From Rugalucina vietnamica (lineage: Eukaryota > Mollusca > Bivalvia > Lucinida > Lucinidae), in assembly GCA_964017185.1 (NCBI GenBank), contig OZ024869.1:61220761-61284760 (forward strand): a stretch of DNA of 64,000 bases, written 5' to 3'. Of this stretch, positions 34,150 through 46,633 are shown in pieces. The position numbers and the translations under genes are program-made. Each line of letters begins with the position of its first letter. Within the stretch, counting starts at the first letter, position 1. Under the pieces are notes generated by a model that was given only the letters and a program-made list of their open reading frames with translations, did not search any database and had not been told where the DNA came from.

Positions 34150-36369
34150 TTTCCGAGGGTAGGCCACGGGGTAATGGTTATGATTCGTATCAGCAGTATA
34201 AGGAAGCGAAACGAATTTTTCGACAATACCATAGGAAATGTGCCCAAATGTATTTGAAAACCCAAAATGAAGAAATAGATCGTGCTGCGGAAGTAAACAG
34301 TGAATACTTTTGGAAGCTTGTGAATAAGCGTAAGAACAGTAACAGTGTAACTAATATAGGCTCGGAGATTAAATTTGATTCACATACTTGTCGAGATCCC
34401 GAGGAAATATGTAATCAGTGGAGTTATTACTTTGGCTCTCTTTATAAGGCTGCCGATGAAGACAGTTATGATAGTGCTAATTATAGACATAGATCGCAAC
34501 TATAGATCGCAACACGGTTCCTATGATTACAGATTCTGAACTGAACGATACGATAAATGACCTTAGTACGGGCAAACGTTGCGGCGAAGATCACATTGAC
34601 AATGAGCATATCATCTACAGTGGTCCCGTGTTCCGGAAATCTTTGATTTGTCTTTTTAATTCCATGCTACTGAACTCTTACATACCTAATTCCATGAAAA
34701 GGGGCATCATTATAACGTTGTTAAAAGGGGGAAACAAACGAAAGGACGACCCTAATAATTACAGGGCAATCACGCTTACTTCCGCAACCTTAAAACTATT
34801 TGAAAGAATTCTGTATCATAGAATTGTGGCTTCCATGGAACGTTCACTTAATCCTCTGCAAGGTGGATTCCAGAAGAATATGTGATGCAACATGACGTCA
34901 TTTCTTTTACATGAAAGTATCTATTATGCTGATGAAAACAACAGTAAGTTATATGTTTGCTTTCTCGACGCACAGAAAGCTTTTGATAAAGTATGGCATG
35001 AGGGCCTGTTTATCAAATTTTTTGAAATGGGAATTGACTTTTACCTATGGAAGATCGTCGTAAATATGCACGTGAACTTGTGTAGCTATGTACTTTTCCG
35101 TGGCTTCAAATCAGAGGATTTTAATATTTCAAGAGGGACAAGACAGGGAGGAGTCTTATCGCCTTTCTTGTTCCTTTGTTTCCTAAATGACTTGATGAAC
35201 GAACTGTGTGGATCTAGTTTCGGTTTGTGTATAAATGGAATTAACCTTACGTGTCCAACAGTGGCGGATATGACATGCTTTTACAATTTCTGATGAAAGC
35301 GGATCTACAGAAGTTGATTAACATATGTGTCCGGTACTTTCATCGTTGGCGCTTGGATTACAACGTTCTTAAATGCGCAATTATTGTTTTCAATGAACTG
35401 ATGTCTGCATGTCGCCGGTCACAACAAAAGTGGTTCCTTGGCAGCGACGAGTTACATGAAACTGAGTCGTATACCCATTTAGGGATAAAGTGCCATAAGA
35501 ACATGCATATGAAAGAAAATGCTCTTGAATCTGCTTCAAAAATAAGAAGAACATTCTTTGGTTTACTGACTTCTGGTTTCTGCGAAACAGAATTACACCA
35601 ATTGACACTTAAACGGATATACGATTCTATTGTTCTACCGAAAGCACTATATGGATGTGAACTTTGGTGCAGCCTCTGTCAATCAGATATACTCGCCCTA
35701 GAGAGATCGCATCGTCTGTGTTTGAAGACAATTCAAGGTGTTAGCAGGAGTACGAGAACATGCGTCGCCTTAAGTCTTATAGGATCTACCAGTCTGGAGT
35801 ACGAAGTACAAAAACGTAAAGGCATTTTATTCGGTCAGTTATGTAGACTTGACACTTTCTTTGCTGTCAAACGTCTCTTCCTGTATAGACTTGCATCAAA
35901 ACTAATTTTTAATGACACAAAATATGGCTTTGTGCATGATGTTTGTCAGCTTCTCTCAAAACACGAACTTGAACATTAAATTGCTGACTTTATGAACACA
36001 GGAAGCTTTCCTACAAAACAGACATGGACAAGTGTTTTAACCCCTAGAATACGGGATCAGGCAAACCGAGATATTCTAACTGAAATTGGTCAGGAAGGTT
36101 TACAATTGTTCCTGACTTTTCACCCGCAAGTGAAACCAAATATGTTTTGGGATATTTCCAAGAAACTTCCATGCATGTTAAGTGCGTGCAAATCCATGAT
36201 AAGACTTATTGCTATATATTTTAGTAGGTACACTGAGGCGGTCTGCTCAGCATGTGGAGTGTTTACTCAGAATTATGCGTCACATTGCTTGCTTAGCTGT
36301 CATGCCAATAACAATAACAGACAAAATGTGGCTAGGTATCTGGCGTAAATTTGGGGTTGATCTATACAT
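34150..36369 (+). pseudogene. Third LINE clade, RT and C-terminal zinc-knuckle region (upstream piece)
   Basis: The linker reads YKEAKRIFRQYHRKC and SEYFWKLVNKRKNSNS. RT: RGIIITLLKGGNKRKDDPNNYRAI, motif A CFLDAQKAFDKVWHEG, motif B RGTRQGGVLSPFLF. Motif C is damaged: PTVAD-M with a 1-base deletion, so the second aspartate and the frame are lost there (about 35268). The next frame continues ALYGCELWC and ends with CSACGVFTQNYASHCLLSCH, a cysteine-histidine knuckle. Further stops at 34502, 34883 and 35977. A HINE-like element interrupts it at 36372, and the protein resumes at 38959. Confidence 0.85.
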
Positions 36370-36371
36370 TA

Positions 36372-38955
36372 GACCAGAGGACCAATGGTCCTGAGAACGC
36401 TCACCTGAAGCCTGATCCTGGAGTATTAAGTCATCATGAAATGACCTTGACCTTGAATACTCACACACCTTTATTGAATTCATAAGTTGTCTGCATCTGC
36501 AAAGATTCAGGTCTCAGGCTGCAATAGTTTCCAAACCCAGTGATTTCTGAGAAAACTTTAATTTTAATTTTGATATTCAAATGACCTTGGGTCAAGGTCA
36601 AGAAATGACCTTGGCCTTCATTAATTACTTACCTTCATTGACTCCATCGGTTGTCTGCATCTAGCAACTTTCAGGTCTCAGACTGCAACAGTTTCAAAAA
36701 TATCCATTGTTTTCGCCTTTTCCCATGTAAAAGCCTATGTTTCCAAAATTAAACTTGCCGTAAAAAAGGTCAAGGTCATCCTATGGTCATCATTTGATCA
36801 AACTATGATGGGCTGGAGTCCCAAATGCTACATACCAAGTTTCGCGAAAATTGGCCAGCCGGTTCTGGAGAAGAAGATTTTTGAGTGGTTTTTACCATAT
36901 ATGGGCGTGGCAGCCATCTTGGTCATGTGACCTGGATTTCACGATCAAACTTTCGTCTCCCCTACCCATGGATGCTCCACATAAAATTTCACTTTGATTG
37001 GCCCAGCAGTTTCAGAGAAGAAGATCTGTGAAAAGTGTGTATGGACGACAGACTGGCCAAGGTCAAGAGATGACCTTGACCTAAATTAATCACATACCTT
37101 CATTGACTCCATTAGTTGTTTGCATCCACCACTTTTCAGGCATCAGGCTGCAATAGTTTTCAAAAAATCCATAGTTTTCACTTTTTCTCATGTAAAAGCC
37201 TATGTTTCCAAAACTGACCGTGCCGTAAAATATGTCAAGGTCATCCTAGGGTCATCATTTTATCAAACTATGATGGGCTGGAGTCCCAAATGCTACATAC
37301 CAAGTTTCATGAAAATCGGCCTGCCGGTTTTGAGTGGTTTTTACCATATATGGGCGTGGCGGCCATCTTGGTCATGTGACCTGGATTTTGCGATCAAACT
37401 TTTGTCTCCCCTACCCATGGATGCTCCACATAAAATTTCACTTTGATTGGCCCAGCAGTTTCAGAGAAGAAGATCTTTGAAAAGTGCGTATGGACGACAG
37501 ACTGGCCAAGGTCAAGAGATGACCTTGACCTAAATTAATCACATACCTTCATCTACTCCATTAGTTGTTTGCATCTACCACTTTTCAGGCCTCAGGCTGC
37601 AATAGTTTTCAAAAAATCCATAGTTTTCACTTTTTCCCATGTAAAAGCCTATGTTTCCAAATTTGACCTTGCCGTAAAATAGGTCAAGGTCATCCAAGGG
37701 TCATCATTTTATCAAACTATGATTGGCTGAAGTCCCCGATGCTACATACTATGTTTCGTGGAAATCAGCCCACTGGTTCTGGAGAAGAAGATTTTTGAGC
37801 GGTTTTTAACATATATGGACGTGGCGGCCATCTTGGTCATGTGACCTGGATTTCGCGATCAAACATGAAATGCCACTACCCAAGGAGGCTCCACATAAAA
37901 TGTCAACTAGATCGGCCAATCGGTTTCAGAGAAGAAGATCTTTGAAATTGTGGACGACGGACGGACGACGGACGACGGACGGACGGACGGACGGACGCCG
38001 GATCATGGCCATCCTATAAGCTCACCTTGTGAGCCTTCGGCTCAGGTGAGCTAAAAAATCCATAGTTTTCACTTCTTCCTATGTAAAAGCCTATGTTTCC
38101 AATTTGACCTTGCCGTAAAATATGTCAAGGTCATCCAAGGGTCATCATTTTATCAAACTATGATGGGCTGAGGTCTCCAATGCTACATACCAAATTTCAT
38201 GGAAATCGACCCACCGGTTCTGGAGAAGAAGATTTTTGATTGGTTTTTACCATATATGGGCATGGCGGCCATCTTGGTCATGTGACCTGGATTTTGCGAT
38301 CAAACTTTTGTCTCCCCTACCCATGGATGCTCCAAATAAAATTTCACTTTGATTGGCCAAGCAGTTTCAGAGAAGAAGATCTTTGAAAAGTGTGTATGGA
38401 CAACAGACTGGCCAAGGTCAAGAGATGACCTTGACCTATATTAATCACATACCTTCATCTACTCCATTAGTTGTTTGCATCTACCACTTTTCAGGCCTCA
38501 GGCTGCAATAGTTTTCAAAAAATCCATAGTTTTCACTTTTTCCTATGTAAAAGCCTATGTTTCCAGATTTGACATTGCCGTAAAATAGGTCAAGGTCATC
38601 CAAGGGTCATCATTTTATCAAACTATGATGGGCTGAAGTCCCCAATGCTACATGCCAAGTTTCGTGGAAATCGGCCCACCGGTTCTGGAGTAGAAGATTT
38701 TTGAAGGGTTTTTACCATATATGGGCGTGGCGGCCATCTTGGTCATGTGACCTGGATTTCGCGATCAAACTTGAAATGCCACTACCCAAGGAGGCTCCAC
38801 ATAAAATTTCAACTAGATCGGCCAAGCGGTTTCAGAGAAGAAGATCTTTGAAATTGTGGACGATGACGGACGACGGACGACGGACGACGGACGGACGGAC
38901 GCCGGATCATGGCTATCCTATTAGCTCACCTTGTGAGCCTTCGGCTCAGGTGAGC
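36372..38955 (+). mobile_element. HINE-like element, composite, inserted in the third LINE
   Basis: The 5' end GACCAGAGGACCAATGGTCC is followed by CGCTCACCTGAAGC, which is inverted relative to the 3' terminal GGCTCAGGTGAGCT: a subterminal inverted repeat. The core is five units of about 450 bp with CCGTAAAATAGGTCAAGGTC-type boxes near 36757, 37218, 37666, 38108 and 38575. A complete 3' terminus (hairpin 38019-38052) lies inside, directly fused at an A6 run to core sequence, and a second one closes the element at 38923-38955. TA lies on both sides, but an element of this type need not duplicate its target. No coding capacity. Same family as 12720-16052. Confidence 0.75.
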
Positions 38956-39352
38956 TAACTAGCAAGTTATGACGATGAGACTTTTATGTCGGTATTGTTT
39001 GGTAATTTTGACCTTATAGGAGATATTCTTGATGCCAAGTATAAACTGGATTTATATTGTTACTTGGCACGGTTTATCCACATTCAAAGACTCACTTGTG
39101 ATGGTATAGCTTAACATTGTCCATCTATCTGTGACGCGTTCGATCTGCTGAGAGTCATTTTGTAGTCTTTCTTCACTATTGCACATACCCATCTCATATT
39201 ATTTAACTGCATCAACGTTCTCATATATATTTCATGTTTGTTTGTTTGTTCACATTGTTTTGTAAAACTGTCTTGTAGCTTGTATTATTGTCTGTAAATA
39301 TCTCTTGCTCTCCTTAAAAGGAGGAAATAAAGAAATCAATCAATCAATCCTT
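38956..39352 (+). pseudogene. Third LINE clade, C-terminal end, 3' UTR and (ATCA)n tail (downstream piece)
   Basis: The frame from 38959 reads LASYDDETFMSVLFGNFDLI, then LDLYCYLARFIHIQRL, and stops at about 39113. This is the natural continuation of the piece ending at 36369 (WRKFGVDLYI). The 3' UTR has AATAAA near 39327 and a tail of ATCA repeats at 39333-39349, typical of LINE 3' ends. Confidence 0.8.
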
Positions 39353-39570
39353 TATTATCGAAATCATTTTTTTACATCCATACCTAAGCTAGTGTTTTCG
39401 GACAGGTTAAATTAATGAACCCCATAAAACAACCTGTGAAAATCGTGTTCTTAAAATATCTTAGTTTACACTTAAGAACCAATAAAAATATTTAAGATGA
39501 TGCAAATGGTCATTTGCATGAGCTATTATTCAGTGTTCGGAAAATTTCTCTATTGACATAATCGTCGTGT

Positions 39571-40232
39571 CTGGGGTAATATGGACCACCAATTTCCCAA
39601 TGTAAATTTCCCATTTGGGGTAATATGGACCACCTAACAATTTTGCTTCAAATCTTTCTTAAATTGATACACTGAACATTTGATACCAAGAGTCGTTAGA
39701 ATTTTAACTTTTGCACTTGTGTGAATATTTTAAACTATTTTTGATTTAGAATATTTCCCTAGACTGAAGTTTATAAGCAAAATTTACATATTTTGAAATC
39801 TGTGACATTTTTGTCCGTTTTGTAAGTTTTTCAAGGTGTTTGATTTTGATGCGAAATAATTTTCTAGTGAATTTATTTCGTGAACATATAAGTTTGTTTT
39901 ATGCTCAATAGACTTTTAAATAGAAGTTTACATTTTATTTTCCGAATTCATTCATATGTTGATATCATCATAATTTTAAAATTGTGGTCCATATTACCCC
40001 AGTGGAGTGGTCCATATTCCCCCAAACGTTTGGGGTAATATGGACCACCCAGTTGGTGTGTTTTTCGTAATACGCAACAAAAACTAGCTTACGGAATGAA
40101 GTAATTTTTATATTAAAATGGTTCACAGATGCCCGCCTCAAAATAGACACAGTATAAAATAATAACGTTTTAGCCTGTGGTTGAACTGGTTCGTTATGTG
40201 CTTAAGCGGTCCATATTCCCCCAAATTACCCT
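39571..40232. mobile_element. Fold-back element with repeated GGGGTAATATGGACCACC motifs
   Basis: The word TGGGGTAATATGGACCACC occurs at about 39573 and 39617 and inside at 40031. Its inverse GGTCCATATTACCCC or GGTCCATATTCCCCC occurs at about 39987, 40012 and 40208. The ends are therefore inverted. About 340 bp of AT-rich middle has no coding capacity. The architecture (short word repeated in both orientations at the ends) parallels 27940-29190 with an unrelated word. Confidence 0.65.
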
Positions 40233-40579
40233 AATTGTTCTGTTGTCCCCATCACATTTCCGGGCATGGCTATCCCAAATCCTATCCCGGGCATGGGGAT
40301 CGAGGGTGTGTGGTTATAAATACAAAATAAACTATCGACCAAATAGACAACCAATCATTGGAGATCATCTGTAAAAGCATATTCTAATGCACTCGAGAAT
40401 GTTACGCGACGTCTTATTGGATAACGTCAACAATTTGCGACAGTATATTCTGCGATGTACCGTCGGAAACCTAACGTCATGAGCAACGTCGCTTCTGATT
40501 GGTTAACGTCGTGGTTATACGTCGCTCGTCACGCTCACATTTCGTGAAAAACAAAGCATTTTTCGATGTTTATAGTTAA

Positions 40580-40775
40580 AAAGTACATTAGAATGGGGAT
40601 AACAATATTCAATTTTTCATTTGGGGTGGTATATCGTCGGATATACGGTCGGAAATCATGTTTTACGGCTCCGCTAACGCGTCGCCGTAAAACAAAATTT
40701 CCGATCGTATATCCGACGATATACCGCCCTAAATGAAAAATTTGAATACAGTTATCCCCTAAATATGTCATTTTG
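40580..40775. repeat. Long palindrome, arms about 80 bp, almost no loop
   Basis: GGGGATAACAATATTCAA to the centre and back to TTGAATACAGTTATCCCC; inner parts share ATATCGTCGGATATACGGTC and its inverse, and TTTTACGGC/GCCGTAAAA. The centre is near 40678. A hairpin this tight is likely a MITE remnant. Confidence 0.8.
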
Positions 40776-41593
40776 CATTCAAGTGTAATTTTTTTGGTCT
40801 TATTTTTGCAATGCCAAACAATGTGTAGAAAAATCTCCATTTTGACTCCAAAGCGGCGAAAAGTCGTGAAAAACAGTTGATTCATTAGGGCGATTTGACG
40901 CTTTCAAAATACCCAAACCGTATCAGTGGGCAATCAAACGATTTGTAAGACATTGTTCTTTGAGAAAATTGATGTTGTTTGTCAAAGAAAAGTCATTCAT
41001 AGAAACCTTTTTAATAAAAACAATTACACATCGTTTTGAGATCGGACCAAACCGTTTTTGCTAAAATGACAAAAAATAGTCAATATTTATACGATCGTAA
41101 GACAAACACAGTCATAGACTGTGTGCTAATTAACAAATCAAACGATTTTTATATCTCTCTTCTTTCATATTTTGTTGATTAAAGATTACTTAGCCTTTTA
41201 ATAACAACGCGTTTTAGTAAAAAAGTACCGACTATTTTACGCTTGGTCGCCATTTTGAAACGCCGAACAAGGAATTCAGTGTTTTATCAACGTACATGTA
41301 TAATAAACTATTAAAAACCCAATAAAAACTACAAACATCAAAATTTGGTTCGTAAATAAAATATAAAATGTTTACAGTTTCTACAGAACTAAAATATTAT
41401 CTCATCGGATGTATGAAATTGCCAATGAATGACGATACTTATATAGCTGCATTGGTTTTGTCTTCGAAACATTATGGCGGATCGTAGGTGGTGCCACAGG
41501 TACATCCGCGACAAACCTAAAAAAGCCGCTAGGTGGACTTTCTAATCTCTTCATCTTTATCTTAGTATGACTTGAACCTTTGTTATTATGTTT
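40776..41593. other. No supported feature
   Basis: A short frame starting at an ATG at 41474 (MADRRWCHRYIRDKPKKAAR) ends after about 23 codons. It has no known motif and no splice donor that I can defend. Confidence 0.3.
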
Positions 41594-42070
41594 GGTGTCA
41601 ACTCTCTATTAAATTACTTCCGGGTTCGTAGGATGCCTAAATAGTTCCTAAGAAAAATTCTGCTGGCTTCTTCAAAGGTGAGTGTCTCACTCCGGGGTGT
41701 TAATTTGTGGATACAATTGATTTTAATTTTTAATTTGATACATAATCTACCAATTTAAGGTATAATACATGATATTATGGAGGACTATATCTTCTGTGTA
41801 AAAGCGACAAAAGGCCATGGGTGAACACTGCGGTCTACCGTTCTACTTGCTGTCAGAGGTCAGTGTGTGTGCTCAAGTTAAATTTGTGAAAAAAAAACTG
41901 AATCGGTCATGGTGTGTAAATTTATCACTTTTTGAAGAGCCCTGGTGCTGAATTTATCAATCTAGGGAAATTTATTAGTCAGTGAATGTTGTGGAACTGT
42001 GCATAGTGCTGTGATTGAGGCCTATTTTGCATTGTTTTAAATGGAAGTCATCCAGGGTGGTGTGTAACCT
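41594..42070 (+). repeat. 480-bp repeat R, copy A (complete)
   Basis: Begins GGTGTCAACTCTCTATTAAA, ends near GTGGTGTGTAACCT. Further copies in the same orientation are the split copy 42596-42784 plus 46634-46905 and copy 46917-47345. It contains CTTCAAAGGTGAGTG, a splice-donor-like word, but no coding sequence. Confidence 0.8.
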
Positions 42071-42323
42071 AGATGTGACAATACTGATTTCTGTAATTTA
42101 CATAACACAGCATTTTATTTGCATTTTGCCTGTTCACAGTAGCAATTCAAATCATTCTATGCACTTTGTTCTCCCTGAAATACATTTTGGAGCAGATTAT
42201 GTTGGGTTTAAGCAATAAAAGGCCCCCAAAAAGCCAATTTTCTTAAAAACAGGGAGTCTATGTCTGTGATTTCTAATAAGTCGTAGTTGTAATGTTACAA
42301 GCAGATGTTTCTTATCATTCTAG

Positions 42324-42497
42324 GAGTGGTGCATACAGAGGGTGCCAGTGGCGAACAAGTCCAGTATGCAGGTCCTTCAGTGTCGCCAGTATGGAAGGTA
42401 AAGTTTTCGCCCTTTTTCAAGCACCCGCGTCATTCGGACGTTGTCGCTGGAATTCGACGCGACATCATTGATGCAGCTCTGTATAGAAATTTACAAG
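42324..42497 (+). CDS. Putative exon of unknown gene (58 codons, phase 1-1)
   Basis: A pyrimidine-rich acceptor TTTCTTATCATTCTAG ends at 42323 and a donor GTAATC begins at 42498. The 174-nt segment between is open and multiple-of-three, reading VVHTEGASGEQVQYAGPSV and VKFSPFFKHPRHSDVV. It is less biased than its AT-rich surroundings. I do not recognise the protein. It lies between two copies of repeat R inside the large insertion, so it could be a captured gene fragment, an exon of the element or a chance frame. No neighbouring exon could be identified. Confidence 0.25.
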
Positions 42498-42595
42498 GTA
42501 ATCACTTTAAAAGTCTTATATTATGCATCATGTATAGCTAAATTACTTTTTAAGACCCTACATTGCTTATTTAAACTGAAATCAGGTCACATCTA

Positions 42596-42784
42596 GGTGT
42601 CAACTCTCTATTAAATTACTTCCGGGGTCGTAGGATGCATATATACATAGTTCCTTAGAAAAATTCTGCTGGCTTCTTCAAAGGTGAATGTCTCACTCCT
42701 GGGTGTTAATTTGTGGATACAATTGATTTTGATTTTTAATTTGATACATAATCTACCAATTTAAGGTATAATACATGATATTAT
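42596..42784 (+). repeat. Repeat R, copy B, 5' part (interrupted)
   Basis: Matches copy A from its first base to ATAATACATGATATTAT, where a fold-back element is inserted. The remainder of the unit is at 46634. Confidence 0.8.
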
Positions 42785-45700
42785 AGTCCAGTAGCCATCA
42801 GCATAACCTGGAAGATGGTGCCGCATAAAATCTTATTGTGGTTTCTAGTTCACTAGGCCACGGTAGTTCAGAAACTGCATGATTCCACCCTGGCATCATT
42901 GAGCGTTTCGCAAAAATCAAGATGGCGTCCAAAATGGTTGCCATAAACAAGAAAACAGCACCCCTGAGTTGAATACACCCATTGATTTGTATCTAAAATG
43001 CTCATTTCATGCTGTAAACATCATCAAAAAGATTGTTCTAAGTTTTGACACCCACTTAATCACTATGAGGCAAGATGGTGGCCAAGATGGCTGCCATAAT
43101 CATATAATAAAAGAAGTGTTTTCTTAATAAAACGGCCATCAACTGCTGCATAAAAACAGAGTCTTGTGCTTGAAAGTCAGTTCTTGTTGTACATATAATG
43201 GTTAAGTGTTTTGATTTCAATTTATGAACCCACAATTATAACACCGAGGAAAGATGGCGACAAAGATGGCCGCCATAATTATTATTTAAAATAATATGTT
43301 CTCTGATTAACATATCATTTCTGTGCTGCATATACCCAACGTCATGCGTTTGAAAAGCTCATATAATGTTATGAGCAGCATGGTTTAGTGCTTATTCCCA
43401 CATAATAACAATGACCCAAGATGTTGGCTAAGACGGCCGACGTAATCATAATATATAGGTACATAATCTCTGATTGAATCAGTATTCGAGTTCTGCATTT
43501 ACACAATGTTTTATGATCAAAATGTTGAATTTATGTTGTAAATGTCAAAATGAAGTGTTTTATAATTATATTTGACTTAATATTATAGCAAAGAGACAAG
43601 ATGGTGGCCAAGAAGACCACCGTACTCACTATTTAATGTTCTCTGGCTACAACATCATTCCAGTGCTGCAAATACTGAATGACTTGTATTTGAAATGCTA
43701 ATTTTATGTTGTAAACAACACAATTAAATGTTCATGTTTTGTTTTGACACCGCATAATAACAACGAGGCATTGGCCTATGTGCCCTAATACGACTGAAAA
43801 CATCTTCACTGATCAAAACGTCTTTTCAATGTAAATGTTACATATTGACTCAGCGGATTAAAGCGGGGGGGGGGGGGCAAAGCAATCTACACAAGAAAAT
43901 GAAAGTAGCCGTAAAATTGACTGTTTAAATATAGGGAAGAATGAGGACTGTATCTATTTTCTTTAAAAGATAATTTAGTGTATCCCTCAATAGAGCTATA
44001 AGACGCCGGGCTCTTGGTCTATATGTCTGTAGTAAATTTTGAAAAGATGTAGAAGACTGAGAAACGCATATAAAGCCGGTTTACAAAGAAGAAAGGAATA
44101 GTTCAAAATGTGCATAGAAACTCTGAATTAGGAAATACAACATTACCGCTTTATATACAATAAAGTCACATTTCAAATAAGCACATGTGTAAACCTTGAT
44201 CTAGTTAACTTTTGAAATTGTTGGCTGGAAAGTTTCCAAACGATGATCGCTTGATCGCTTCTAGCGCTATTAGTATGGTTGTTAGCAAAAAAACATCATT
44301 TGAAACAAAAAATATCTTTCAGGGAGATTGACACTGCCATGGTAATCATCGAGAGTTGATTCCCAGCATTCTTCAGTGTAGAAGAACAGCATAAGGATTA
44401 CCAACACACGATATGTTTTGAAGCGAACAATACTAGTTGAGAATTCCACAAACAGTGAGCTGGCCTGATACAGTTGTCATCGATCGGCCGTGCTATTCTG
44501 TGGACGACCCACAATAACTGCCAAATTTTATCTGTACGCGGTCGTGGATTGTCACTTTGGCTGTAGCATTAAAAGCATCACCGCATCATGCCCTGCTCCA
44601 GCAGGACAAGAGGTTTTACAAAAGCACTACTATAGCATTCTCTCAACACTATTCTAACTTCTTAGCAGATGACACATTTTAATCCACTGTTGAAAAGATA
44701 CAATGATTCGGTATTACATGATTGTGCAAGGAACTGTGACCATCTCATATTGATACAAACGACTGATGAAAAGCAAACTTAGTGACCGTGTTCGGACCAA
44801 ACGCTAACACTGTTGAGGTGAGACCTGGTGTGACACTAAAAAGAAATGAGATGGTTAAAGTTATTGCGAACCATGGAGGAAAATATGTAAGCATCATACA
44901 CGAACGTCCATGTATATCTCAAGATTAATTTTTACAATCAATGTAAACTGAAAAGCAACTAATTTATAAAAGGGACATAAGAGGAAGGGAAGGACCGTAA
45001 ATATTGGGTTGAATGGTAAAACATCAGACCGTAGTTCTGCCAGGATGCATAGGAAAGGGGTCAGTCTGAAATCAAATTCGAAGGGCTTCATACCTGACAA
45101 GCTGGTGAACAGAGTAAGCCTTTACCAGATAATATTAGGGAAACGATCGCATTTGTAGGGTGTTATGACAGCAACGTAGAACCATCTCTGTAAGATATAT
45201 GGTTTAATGTAAAACCGGTAAACAAAGGGTAACAAACACTTTTAAGTTTAAGGCATATAACCACCATATACACAGCCGTTTACCAAAACAAACTAAACCC
45301 AGGACGTGCAGACATTTGAGAATTCGCTCTTGATCAATATGAGTGGTCTTATTTCCAACTGAAGTCAGGTGGTCGAAATAATGTTGAAGGGTTCTGAGAG
45401 CTTGCGCCAATAACAACAGCCGACAGCGAGGCTCAAGCAACAGATGGTAGAATGAATTGCTGTTGATATGCTTCAGAACAACCCTGCACATCATCAAAAT
45501 ATAGGCGCTTCATGAAACTACTAGCCTGTACAGTGTTTTGCAAATGCCATTGAGAAGCTGATCATCGCCGTTGTTTTCGCTACATGGAAAATCCTGTTCC
45601 TGTACTTTCTAAATCCGAAATGTCAAGCTTTAATTCATCTTCAATGTTTGTATAGCCCGTGTCTGGCCTGTTCGGAAACCACGTTATTGGTTTTCTCATG

Positions 45701-46633
45701 ACGCGGCTCATTTATACATTAAGATAAACTTTTTGAATCAGAGGCCATTTTCCCTTATATCATGATTAAGATGGCCATCTTGGTCGCCATCTTTGTCACC
45801 ATCTTGCATCATAGTCGGGTCAGAACTAAACAAATCTCTAACCTGTACTGTAAACAAAATAGAAAAAATCAAACACAAGACGTTGGTTATATGCAGCAAA
45901 TGTATGCTGCATTTATCAGAGAACAAGTTCTCTATATAAGGATTTCGGTGGCCATCTTGACCACCATCTTGCATTACTGTTGAATCAGAACTAAAAAAAG
46001 CTCTATCTAGTACTGTAAAAAATTAAAGTGAACAATTCAAACACTAGACGTTGGTTATATGCAGCACATAAATGTTGTATTTATCAGTGAAAAAGTTCTC
46101 TATATTATGAATTTGGCGGCCATCTTGATCACCATCTTGCCTTTTAATTATGATTGGAGCGTCAAAACATAAAAAAAAAACCAAATCATGGTGTATATGT
46201 TATCGAAAACATAAAATGAGCATTTTAAACACAAAACATTGTATACTTGCAACTCTGATATGCTGCTTTCTTGTTAATCTCAATCATCTTGGACGACATC
46301 TTGAATTTTATATTTTTCAAACCATGCAATGATACCAGAATGCCAGCATCAGTTTTTGAACTGGTATTGTCTGGTTAACCAGAAAAAGACAGCAATGACA
46401 ACTAGAGAATTTAACATTTTGCATTTTGTTTCACATACGTATATTATGATGGTTTTTGCAATACGTTCCGCAATTTGTCGGCCATTTTGAATATTTCAAA
46501 ATGCTCAATGATGCCAAGGTGGCATCACTCGGATTCTTCATCTGCAAGATATCAAGAAGTGAAAACCATAAAAATATTTTATGCGGCACGTATTTCCAAG
46601 TCACAGGCCAACTCCATGTTTGGCAACTGGACT
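42785..46633. mobile_element. 3.85-kb fold-back TIR element with 5-bp target duplication (ATTAT)
   Basis: The ends AGTCCAGTAGCC and, read inward from the right, AGTCCAGTTGCC are inverted. ATTAT flanks both ends (42780-42784, 46634-46638), and the flanks join to one uninterrupted repeat R. The inverted arms are about 1 kb each: left 42785-43800, right about 45735-46633. Within each arm, units of about 150 bp containing AAGATGGTGGCCAAGATGGC-type words are tandemly repeated. The 1.9-kb centre (43800-45735) shows only short frames (for example 45204-45497 minus) without a recognised transposase, plus a G12 run at 43866. Confidence 0.82.
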
